Under the pieces are notes generated by a model. That model saw only the letters and a program-made list of their open reading frames with translations, was not told the DNA's origin and did not search any database. Both the position numbers and the translations under genes were made by a program. From positions 1,860,001 through 1,924,000 of the forward strand of contig NC_052489.1 of the NCBI RefSeq assembly GCF_009730915.1: a stretch of 64,000 nt of DNA, in the 5' to 3' direction. Shown here piece by piece: positions 47,272-57,697 of this stretch (position 1 is its first letter; each line of letters opens with the position of its first letter). The DNA is from Dioscorea cayenensis subsp. rotundata (taxonomy: Eukaryota; Streptophyta; Magnoliopsida; Dioscoreales; Dioscoreaceae).

Positions 47272-49859
47272 ATGGCGAACTTTCTCAAACCCCTCGCGGT
47301 TCCAATCTGGATCTTTTCCTCTATTTATCTTCTTCTTCTCCTTCGGATTCGCAGTGAATTGCTCCAATCCGGGTAATCGTCTCCTCAAATTCTTCAATTC
47401 ATTTTTTCAGATGGTTTTTTTTTTCCCATTTTTACGGATTTTTTTTGGGGGCATTTTAGGTTTCAATGTCATGAGTTTTGATCTCAGATAAGGGATGGAG
47501 AAATCTCAGTTTATGTTTTTCTCTGATCTCTTTGATTTAAGAGAAGGAGTTGTGAAATCGAAGCTCAAGGTGTGAGATTTTATTTTTATTTTATTTTGGT
47601 TATTTTAATGGTGTTTTGCTTAAAATTAGGCTTCGGAGCCGCCATTTATGGCCAATGTGCTTTGAATGGAGTGTTTAAATTTATGAATGTTTAATGGGAA
47701 TGCATTTATTTGTTGGATATAATGATAATGTTGGATAAAGTTTGTTTTTTTTTAATCAATTTTTTTCACTTTTGGTTGCTTTTAGGATTCTGCATTCCAG
47801 CAAACTTGCATTAATTTATTGACATCCCATTGAAATTTCACTAATGTTTCAGTGCAGGGATGTTGTAAAAGAGGTCTTACATCCCTATTTTTTGTTGATA
47901 AAGGTGACACCTTTTCTTTGACCTAGTTGCTTCTTCTTCTCATTTTTTGGCTTTCCTATCTTTTGGAGTCTTTGATTATATTTAGCATAATATATAATTT
48001 CTAAAACATTTTGTTGAATTTCATAGTAATCAACTCAAGCACATGAGATGCCTTAGAAACAAACCTTGTGTGTGTGTGTGTGTGTGTGTGATTATTTGGT
48101 TTCAGTATTAATCTTGTTTAATGCCTCTCATTAATGCCTCTCATTATTTTGCTTCAGTTAGTGCAAATAAATTAAGGTCTTTTGTATAGTCTTTGGCCAT
48201 CCTGTCATTTAAGCAGGATGTGATGATACTAAGATCATGATGCCTCCTTTCTCTTTAGATTTTAAGAGCCTTTGTTTCACAAACAGTAATTTTTCTAGAT
48301 AGAGTAGAACTAAAACCAACTGTTATGCTACTACTTTGTTGGCAGGTTCATCTTAATAACTTCTTTGTTCTCCTGCTTCAGAAAGACATGATTTTGTTAG
48401 TTTCTCTTTGTGCTCTTGAAGTGTTCCTGATTGAAATAATTCCCAACCTTATGTCCTATTTTGAGGAAAGAAATCAGAGATGCCCAGTCTTTCCTTTGCA
48501 GCTTGCCCTTACATTAAACTACCTGATACCATCTTAGACAATGTTTTAGTGGAGTAAATGCTTGAACACTCTACCTACATGAAGTTCTTCATGATCAAAC
48601 AACAAATTCACTTCAACTTATTGTACTTATTTATCAGTTTATAGTTGTTTCTTAATTAACAATGATTTATGACAAGCTTGAGATGACTGTTAATATATCT
48701 TCGTTGAGTATTGACTCTGTTAGAACTCTCACATTTATGGTCCCTCCATATTCCCTGTGACCTCTGGTACAGATCATATGGCAGTTGGAAAAAGCCGAAG
48801 AAAGCGCTTCCATGCGCACCAAAAAATCTTGTAAAACAGCATGTCTTTGACTAATTTCCTAATAACCGATGAGCATGGTGGTTCTATGTGCATGGATTCT
48901 TATGACCTTCAAATAAAATTCACCTGATTCATCACACCTTTGTCAACTTTGTCTTCCATGCTTATAAATGAACAAAGATAACATCTCTCCTTTTCCCAAT
49001 TCTCCATAGTCCAAGTCCACATCTCCTTTACATTGTTGAGCTGTCATTTTCGTACTCTGTTTTCCTTGTCTTTTTTTTTTTTCCCCCTTTTTTCTTACGG
49101 TTAAAGGTTCTCTGTTCTGATGCCTTCTTTGTTTCTATGATACAGTATGACTACTGATTCTTTATACCATTGGACGAGTTATTCCTTTTTTTTATGCAAA
49201 TTCTCTTTTGGTTTCTACTTGGAAGAATGCAAATGTTTGGTAGATTTTGTTAGCATGTTGGAAGATATGTACCAAGTCTGGATTAATTTGGCAAACTGCT
49301 TTAGTGGTTATGTCCTACAAGATTCTTATGAAGGTGAAAAGTTGGATTTTGGCATTGTCCTAATTTACTGCATTCTGGCATCCACAATGCACACACACAC
49401 ACACACACAATCTTTAGTTAAAACCATTCAGTCAGCAGAATCAGTTATCATTTTTTTTATAACATAAACCTTTAGAAACATTTATTGTTTGTGTTGTCAA
49501 AAAGATCCATTAGTTTGTAGTTTTCCTTCTATTACTATTCCTTATAATGCCGATAAATGGATTGAATATATTTGAGTTCTATTTCCTGCTGTGCTTTTAG
49601 TTCGAATTGCATTTTTTGCTTCTCCAATGAAATCTGTTACTTATATACAGTGAGTGTGTGAAACATTGTACTGCCATTTCTCTTAAACACTGCAGTTTTA
49701 TTCTTGTTAGTATTTTATATCTGCATTTCAATTTTCTATGTTAATATTCTTGAATTCTTGGGAGATTCCTTAATTGTTTATGGTGCTTGCAGGAGTTTGG
49801 GCAAATTGGGAGCTTGTTATATAGTTCGGAAAAAGATTGTTCTCATTGTTAAATTGTGA
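47272..49859 (+). CDS. Candidate 55-aa membrane protein, two exons
   Basis: Exon 1 (47272-47372) starts MANFLKPLAVPIWIFSSIYL and ends at a GG|GTAATC donor. A 2.4-kb intron is followed by a good acceptor (pyrimidine-rich, TTGCAG) and exon 2 (49793-49859), reading SLGKLGACYIVRKKIVLIVK to a stop. The join gives 168 nt, 55 aa. Residues 10-26 form a clear membrane helix, followed by a basic cytosolic-like half with a second short hydrophobic end. I do not recognise the family. The intron contains other open frames (48325, 49147) that I regard as chance. The CG-bearing, less AT-rich texture of exon 1 and its leader supports a real gene start. Confidence 0.4.
48069..48090. repeat. (TG)n microsatellite
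   Basis: About eleven TG units inside the intron of the small membrane protein candidate. A (CA)n tract of similar size lies at 49389-49409. Confidence 0.85.
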
Positions 49860-51132
49860 ATTTGTGATTATGATGAGAAACTAAAATCCATTGACGGCAT
49901 TGCATTGAATTATTGATTTTTGGATGGATTCCATTACTAAAGTGTTCCCCTTTGTTTGTTTGCTATTTTAATTTTTACTTGTGAAACGCCTGTGTAACCT
50001 TAAAATTTCTATAATTAATATTTGCACATAAATATCCTTTTATGTGTTTACCCATGTAAAATCTCCAACATTGCACATGCCTATCAATTAAACATTGCTT
50101 ATTTCACTAATTCCATTTAAGTTCAATTTATTGTATCAAAGGTCTAAATATGATAATTATATAAAATAAAATAAAATTTAAAATGCCAAAAACATCCACC
50201 TCTTGATCTATTGGCACTAAATCCTCTGCATAAGGTGTTCGTGTCTTTACCAAATAGAATGAATTCAAATCTCTGCTCAACAGGATGAGGGCAGACGACG
50301 AGCGTGAGTTTAACCTCAACTCAAATATATGAGGGACACAATTGTGTTAGATATTAATTGTACATTTATGCACCTCCTTCACACTTGTCCTATCGATATT
50401 TTATATATATATAAAAAATCCTATAGATAATTAATAATAAAAAAAAAATCATGTGAAATGCTAAACATTATGTATGTGAAACAGTAACTAGTTCGTTATA
50501 TGCATAAATAATGTAAAAGATATTTCACCTATATTATCTCTATTGTTATTAAGTCACAATGAGTAGTTACTTCACTATTAATTTTTAAGGATATATGAAG
50601 GCGAAAATTTCACAAGGTTATACAAATATTGTGAAAGTGAATACAAAAGACACGTGGCGGAAGGTGAGGTGGGGAGTACAAGAATTGAAACAGGAGAATT
50701 GATCTTCATCTTTTTCCTCCCAAAATCCAATTTTTTTTATTTTTTATTTGCATTAATTGATTGAATGTTTTGGTTATGGACTCTTTCTTATGCTTATTTT
50801 ATTATCTTACTTGTATTTGAAGTTTTTTTTTTTTTGGTGATGTTTTTGGTTAGGATTTCAAGGTTTAGAGTATTGATTTAGAGTTGCTTATGGTTAGTAT
50901 TTGAATTTAAGTTTCATTTTACTTTTCCTATTTGTGAATTTTTATTTGGGTTTTAGAAGTTAGATCATGTTGCTAAGAATGGTATTCTTATTCTTATTAA
51001 CCCAAACATTTTTATTTTTATTTTATTTGTTTTATGAATTGATGAATGATTGCAATTTTTGTGTTAGGGCTTCTTAAAAGGAATGTTATGCTTGATGGTT
51101 GTACACAAGTTTCCATTGTTGCAGATCTTGAA
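49860..51132. other. Intergenic and presumed promoter/leader of the bHLH relic
   Basis: ACACGTGGCGG at about 50651 is a G-box-like motif. The stretch 50690-51124 is T-rich and ends in TTGTTGCAG, which could be a leader intron ending just before the bHLH start codon. No other gene is visible. Confidence 0.35.
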
Positions 51133-52109
51133 ATGGTAGCTGAGACAATTGTTATGGAGGATGAAAAACTAGTTGGTGGGTCAGAAATTTTACATTTTAA
51201 ATGCCTTTTTAATTAGAGTTTTCATCACAATGAACTTATTTACTTAAATCACTTAATTTAAAACTTATTACAGAGATGGGATTGTCACTTTCGCAATGGC
51301 CGAATAGTCAAGCATTTGATTTCAATGCAGATGATTGAGGGTTTAACTCTTTTCTAATATGTGATTGAGATGTAAATAAAATGTGTATGTGCAGTGACTT
51401 ATCCATATTAATTATAGCTGGTCTAACTATTCTAATAAGAAAAATTATGAAAGAAAGGTTACGAAAATAATACAAAAGGCCGAGAGGGAAAAGCTAAAGC
51501 ATGGTCACCAGAATGAGCTCTTTCTTGAGTTCAGTCAAGCTCAAGGTAATTCATTTTACTGCTATTTTAAGAGCATTAGATGTTTTGATCAATTTCATTG
51601 ACAACAACAAGCCTTTCAGGTATTATTTTCCTTGGAATTATGATTATCAAGAACATAGTTGCTTCAAAATGTTATTTCTTAGGTAATTTGTGTGTTTTTT
51701 TATGGATATGTATCACATTTAAAATATATCTTTAAGATATGCATTTTGTATGTTGTATTTCTGATGGGTTTCGTGGAAAGTTTTTCTTGCTGAACATGGT
51801 GAAGTCATCTCGCTTAGTTTCAAAATCAAGCTATTCTCTGGTTTTTCTCTATCACAGTCTGACACGTGTTTTTTAACCACAACATAAAAAAAATAACAAT
51901 ATACATGTCAAATGATGATAGTAGAGAACAGATTGGTTTTGAAACCATGTGAGATGATGTATTTCAAAGACCATCCCGAGTAGAATAATGGTGAAATTTG
52001 TATCTTGGGCGATCCTACTCGGGTCTTTGCCAGGTCTACTTGCACTCAAAAAGAAAATGCTACTTTGTCAGTCGAATCTCAATATGTATGTTGATTCTAT
52101 CGCGCAGAT

Positions 52110-52349
52110 ATATATTTTTTTGGGAAGAGGAGCGGGACGAACCCACTAGAGACCCAGGGGACGCGCATGCCTCGGTGGAACAAGTGGGGGACGTGGTGCG
52201 CTCACGTGCGCCTGGAACCACCCATACACAACCACTATTCACAACTCCTGAAATGTCGCTTAGCTCGAGCGAAAATCGAACTCTCACCACTCGGTGAGGA
52301 GCTCTATCGACGATCCGGGTGTCATGGGAATAGGGCCGAAGGTTGTTGG
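52110..52349 (-). mobile_element. tRNA-derived SINE, copy 1
   Basis: On the minus strand it carries a polymerase III B-box-like GAGTTCGATTTTC (about 52273-52284) and ends GGTCTCTAGTGGGTTCGTCC, then CGCTCCTCTTCCC and a short A-rich tail. It is flanked by the direct repeat TCTATCGCGCAGAT (52096-52109) and TCTATCACGCAGAT (52350-52363), one mismatch. About 240 bp. It matches the copy at 52956. Confidence 0.85.
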
Positions 52350-52363
52350 TCTATCACGCAGAT

Positions 52364-52614
52364 TTTCCTCATGGTTTGCAAGTTGGTAACTCAGTTATAG
52401 ATGCAATCTTGTTATTGAAACCAGGAAATGATGCATGATTGATTTCTTCAGCCAAAAAAAACAAAATTTTTGATATTCATGGTTGATGATTGTAATTACT
52501 CACTTAAATACTAGATGGGACTTAAATACTTTCTCGTCTGTTCTTGCTCTGCGTTTGATATTTTTCGCATTAAGAATCCATATCAATCAACTTTAATTGG
52601 TGCGTTGTGAACAG
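52364..52614. other. Remaining intron of the bHLH relic
   Basis: Nothing else recognised. It ends in an AG at 52613-52614. Confidence 0.3.
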
Positions 52615-52955
52615 ATTCCGCCGGAGAAAAACAAGCTCAAAGATGAGCAAAAGAGCAATGGAAGTTGATATCGCTATGACTACACGCCGAGCTTTCTCAG
52701 ATGTTATTGTTACAGTCCAATCTAGTTTCACAAAACAAATCTTGATCAACCAACTCTCTTGGTTCCTCTTCCGCCGGAGCTCTAACCTAATCATATCAAG
52801 TTACAAGCAATACTGAAACCTAATTCTTCTATTTAGGTCCAGAGAGCACAAGATATCCGATCTCCATCCAAGATATCTGCAAAGTGCCGCCAATTCTGGT
52901 GGAACGATAGACAACACCAAAGACAACAACTCCAACAGCAAAGGCAATGAATTGC

Positions 52956-53189
52956 GCCAGACGACCCGTCAGATTAGCATTTGTCGAGTCGTAGATAGAG
53001 CTCTCACCCGAGTGGTGAGAGTTCGATTCCGATTGAGAGCGTTTACGGGAGTTGTGAATAGTGGTTGTGATACGGGTGATTTCGGTACCACGCGTGACAC
53101 TCGTCCCCTCACTGTTCGACGGGCGAGCATGCATCGCGTCCCCTGGGTCTCTAGTGGGTTCGCCCCGCTCCTCTTTCCCAAAAAAAAAA
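52956..53189 (+). mobile_element. tRNA-derived SINE, copy 2 (inverted to copy 1)
   Basis: It has the B-box-like GAGTTCGATTCC (53019-53030). It also has the shared 3' body CCCTGGGTCTCTAGTGGGTT and an A10 tail. It is flanked by GCAATGAATTGC (52944-52955) and GCAATGGATTGC (53190-53201), a 12-bp target duplication with one mismatch. Body sequence is clearly the same family as copy 1 with scattered differences. Confidence 0.88.
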
Positions 53190-53201
53190 GCAATGGATTG
53201 C

Positions 53202-53565
53202 TTGTTATCAACATATTGACAGAACGCTCTTGTTTCGAGTGAATATCGATAGTAATTGTGATACATACAGAATACTTGTATGAAACTCCAGTCTGACAAC
53301 AATTGACAACAATTGACAACAAAAAGCTTTCACTTTCACTAAAAATTGCTGAAGACTCTTTAAGTTCTAGATCCGATGACAACTCTCAGTGTATAGTGTC
53401 CCATAATTAGATTGTGATTTAAGTAGGAAAAACAAAAACTATGGAACATCCCCAGAGATGGTGAATAAAATGGTGAGCTGGGAACAAGCAACCAAACTTT
53501 TTATCATTGATCTTGAAAAAAATAAAAAAAGGAAAAAGAAGAAGTTGAAGAAGAATCCTCTGGTT
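53202..53565. other. 3' flank of AP2 gene A
   Basis: It contains two and a half copies of ACAACAATTGAC (about 53296-53323) and the probable 3' UTR of the minus-strand AP2 gene. No gene is visible. Confidence 0.5.
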
Positions 53566-56327
53566 TCATGTCTCCTGTTTGCAGGTATCATCTAATCGTT
53601 TCAGAGTTCCTCCCTCGTAGTAGTTACTAATATCAAAATTTGTCACTGCGTGAGCTCCTCGCAGTTCAATGGCTGCGATATCATAAGCTTCGGCAGCTTC
53701 TTCTTCCGTGTCTAATCACCAAAGTTTAGTCCAGAAGATATCACAACTGTTTATGCAATTACATCGAAAAGTGTAAGACCAAATGATGGAGAATAATGCT
53801 TACCAAAGGTTCCGAGGTAGATGTCTTTAGCGTCCCGGCTTTCACCAACCCGACCTATCCTTGCTTGCCATTTCCCATCTTTCCGCCTTCTGGAAGGGAA
53901 AACAGAAAAAAATTAGATGAGAAGTGAACCATAGGTGGATAATAAGCATGGAATGTGTTTTGGTTTCAGTACGCACCTCGTCACACCTCTGTACATTGAT
54001 GCTCCTCGTGAGAAGCAACTACTTTGCCTGCCATAGGAATGTACAAGAAAACGATGCTTTGTTCAAGATATTCAAAGAGTAATAGAGCAGTTTTGCATGG
54101 AGAAATAAATAAATATATATATATATATATACCTCCGAACATAGGCAACAAATTCCTCATGGGACATTTTCGTCATTATCTCCATTTCTTTCTCATATTC
54201 TGAGATCTGTAGGTCAAGCCAAAAGAAAAAGTGAATCTCACAATCTACCTATAAAAGACAAGAATAATAAAAGAAAGGCATGGTCTACTTCAGAATCTCA
54301 CAGGGAAGTTTAGTTTTCCATTTGGCCCTGGACCGAAGTATTTAAGAGCTGCCAGGTCATGCGACCTTGCTGCCTGTTCCTCAGACTCATAACTACCTAC
54401 ATGCATTTCAAATTTGGCTCACATAATAAAATAAGAATGGCACCAAATCATAGTCAAAAAATATTCTCACCTAAGTACACTGGAGTGCCATCGTCAATAA
54501 TATATAGGCAGCACGAAATCCCACCATCAGGCAAGTCCCAGGATCAAAAGACAGAAGAACTGGGGTCAGAAGAAAGGCCACACATGAAATTTAAGGACAT
54601 AATATAAGTAAATACACAAGTATGAACAGACATGAACCCTCTGATATAGGCCACCTTGCCACAGGCTGAAACAAAATGCCTCATTTGTTATATGAAATAT
54701 CAAACTTACTCAAAGGTTAGGAAAGCTGCTTGTTTTCCATTTAAAGCAAGAATTTGAAAGCCACTCATGCGAAAAGCTATAATTTTAAGAACATAAAATG
54801 GCACATCTTTCTTGAAATGCATCTTGAAAATTTCTAAAGAGTCCAAGAGCAACTTAAATATTACTGTTAATTTGCCATTTGACTAGAAAACCTAAGGATC
54901 AAGTACTTCAGTAATTGATGTATAGTAAACTAAGGACATTACACTAACTATAACTGCAACAATGCACATGCATGGTATTAATACAATAAACAACCCACAG
55001 TACTGAAAAAATTCAATAAGGTCGAATGATCCACGGGGACATCAACACTTGACAGGATGGAAACTAGAGGCAAAAATCCCTTTTTGCTTATTCTGATAAA
55101 GCCTTCACTGCACAACACAACCCACTTTACTCTAAACACAATCAGCACATATTAAATATGCCACAAAAAGAACACTTTCTAGCGATCCATATCCCAAAAG
55201 AATTCTTTCAGAGAACTTCCGCGAGTATTGCTAAACTATTGAACTCAATTGGGCAGTACCATATATCTCATTTTTCCAAAATTCATGCTACACAACCCTG
55301 GATACAGAATGTTACAAAATAACAAAAAATAAAATCTTTCACAAAAATAAGATCATCATTCAAACAAAATTTGGGATCGCCATCTTTCCTCACATCTTGC
55401 ACGGTTGTCCTATATGCTAATCCAAAGCCACCAACCTCTTCATGGGTTTCACATATAGTGAAACCGCTCAGCTAGTCAGCTTATGTCAGTCCTTAAAGAG
55501 TTCTTCAGGAACACAATTGAGGGCAACAAATAAAGAGCAGCAATCCCTCAAATTCAACTGCTTCCAAAATTTTTTATAACCTGATGTAAAAGGCAGTTGC
55601 TATTTGGCAAACTAGTGATGATGCCTCAAAATTAAGACTTTCAAATTAAGACTACATACACTCAAGAACATCTATAAAACAACAACGATAATTCTTGTTG
55701 GAAAAAACATGAAACAAATAGTTACAAAGCATTCCATACCATGTTTGCCTTTTCTTTTCCTCCCTTCAACATGGCTAGTGTTATCCCAAAGATGCGCCTC
55801 AAATTTCCCACTCCATTTTAGCCTGCAAATAAGGAAATCAAACCAATCATTAACATTCTTATTATGACCATCAAAATCAAGCTATATTTTGAGTTATCTT
55901 CAAAAACTCACTTTGTCACTCCATGGTAGTTAGACGAACGCGGAGCAGCATACTTCTTCATGGCTGCCGCCACTAAAGTTCCAACCTTTCTTTCCTCCTT
56001 CTTCTCGGGCACTATCAGTCCAGGTCTACACTCACCGGAATTCTTCTCTGGAGCCTCTTCCAAGGCATTCGATTTATTCTCACCGGCGATATCATCCACC
56101 AAAACAGCGTCCCAGGCTTCGGCTTCATGAGATTTCGAAGCTTCTTCACTGGGCTCTTGGGTAAGCTTCTCAGATGGCGTTTCCAAGACGAAGTCCCCGG
56201 CGTCCTTCTCTGCGGCGACGGTGGCTTCGGATCCGTCGTCGTCGTTCAAGGAAGGCAAGACTGGCTTCGGATTAAGATTTCCCAAGGGATTTGGAACCTC
56301 CATTGGATCTGGGAAATTCTCGGTCAT
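53566..56327 (-). CDS. Divergent double-AP2 transcription factor, gene A
   Basis: Eight exons join in frame: 56327-55912, 55822-55740, 54479-54471 (9-nt micro-exon, VYLG), 54396-54302, 54206-54133, 54027-53977, 53889-53804 and 53711-53566. They total 960 nt, 319 aa. The start is [13 protein letters not shown]. Residues 1-130 are acidic and unstructured. The first AP2 repeat is at about 134-200 ([20 protein letters not shown], with the ANT-lineage insertion) and the linker at 202-226. The second repeat is at about 236-296 ([20 protein letters not shown]), with a three-residue insertion before IYLGTF. The first repeat has His and Lys where YRGVTR is normal. It lies 1.4 kb from its paralogue, gene B, in the same direction. 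The function is unknown, as a DNA-binding regulator. Rice SMOS1-type imperfect AP2 factors are a possible relative that I could not check. Confidence 0.93.
54471..54479 (-). other. 9-nt micro-exon of AP2 gene A
   Basis: CCAG|TGTACTTAG|GTGAG on the minus strand. With the flanking G it encodes VYLG, the micro-exon typical of AP2-family genes. The phase matches both neighbours. Confidence 0.93.
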
Positions 56328-57697
56328 TGCTCCAAAACCCTCAATTGCTCTTTCTTTTTCGAATAACAACAATTCCACTAATCAAACTTCGAAAAATCTC
56401 CCCCAAAGAAATCAAACACCAAACAAAATGTCAAAATCAGGAAAAAAAGAGGGGCAAAATCTAAAGGAAAAGAACCGATCCCAAAAGGCAAAGGAAAAAA
56501 AAAAACACTACTTTCAAGAAAATTTCAACGAAAAATTTGCAAGTACTAAAGGAATCAAAGAGAAAAGATTGAAATTCAGCGAAATTCAAGGACTCAGCAA
56601 TGTTGATTTGGATCTTGATCAGAAGAAAGGAAAACCCTAGAAACGAGGGGGGTTTTGATCGTGATCCAAGAGACAAAGGGAACCCGGAGGATGGGGACTC
56701 GTCGGTGAGGTTACCGAACGGTGACGAGATCCCTCAAAATTAGAGTCTAGAGTCTAGAGTCTAGTGAAACCATGTCCAGGTTTTGAAACGCGCGTGCCTC
56801 TATCACATCACGCTTGCCACCTTGCCCAATTACCGTATTCCACGTGTACTATTCGGATCTCGCAGAAGAAAACAATGAAATTATTCTCATCATTTTCTAT
56901 TTTCTTATTTTCATTTTTTCCTCATAAAAAAACAATTATATATAATAATTTCTTATAAATATTTTTAATAATTGGTGGACGAACCCTTGTTCACAAACTG
57001 ACAAAATATCTAAGTATGAAAACAGACTTACAACCCAATTTTTTTATCGAAGAATAAAAATACACGTGTCTTTGCCACATTTGTCATATATATCTTTGTG
57101 TGTACAGTTGACAAAAAAATTTGTGATTGAAAAATCTAAAGAAAAATGGGTATATTAATAACATTAACAATAATATTCCAACAGGAATGACGATTGTAAT
57201 TGATTTGAGTTATATTCATAGATGATGCAATCTATATATATAAAAACAATTTATTTGTATAGAATTTTTATTTTTATTTTTATGTTCTAAGCTTTAACAA
57301 TTGATAAAAATAAATCAAGATTTTTTTATCTGTAAACTGTAAATAATTCACTTATATATATATATATATGTGGGTGTGTGTATGTGTGTAATTATTCAAT
57401 AGCGGATATGAAGATGGAAAAAAGGAACAAGAGAATCAAAATAAACAATCTCCCCCAAAGTAACCTCCAAAGAACAGCCTCTTTAATAAGGTTACATACA
57501 CAGAAGGGAGATCTCACTCAAGATAAAAACAAAGGAGATCTCATAGCTGTAAAAGTTAACCCCAATTCAGCCACCACTGGCCACATATCTCATCAAAATA
57601 AACAATGAATTCATTAACAAGTAAGTTATAGGGGGGTGCAAAATTCATGCTTCCATCTTCAGCTGCTGTGAAGTGTTATGTCACACATAGCTATGCA
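56328..57697. other. Region between the two AP2 genes
   Basis: It holds the gene A leader and promoter (56328 to about 56770, GC-richer) and the gene B 3' flank. TCTAGAG is repeated three times at about 56743-56764. A TA/TG tract lies at 57355-57389. The open frame at 56221-56640 (plus) is a shadow of the leader. Confidence 0.5.

Larger units (their letters stand above)
51133..52670 (+). pseudogene. Relic of a POPEYE/bHLH47-like transcription factor
   Basis: Three pieces appear in the order of the POPEYE (bHLH47) family, iron-deficiency regulators in Arabidopsis. First is a start, MVAETIVMEDEKLVGGS (51133-51184). Second is the basic/helix-1 exon, KAEREKLKHGHQNELFLEF (about 51455-51545), ending at a GT. 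Third is a zipper-side piece, PPEKNKLKDEQ (from 52615, after an AG), matching the family word EKNELKDE. The middle exon (loop and helix 2) is missing or unrecognisable, the zipper piece runs into a stop, and a SINE sits in the last intron. The His that usually precedes KAERE is Gln. I conclude it is a decayed gene copy. Confidence 0.5.

Noticed and set aside
48325-48537. A 70-codon hydrophobic plus-strand frame
   Set aside because: It lies inside the intron of the small membrane protein candidate, with no splice support or recognised family.
52829-53302. Overlapping 137-157-codon minus-strand frames across the second SINE
   Set aside because: They run through the SINE body and its flanks. 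The reading is explained by the element and has no recognisable domain.
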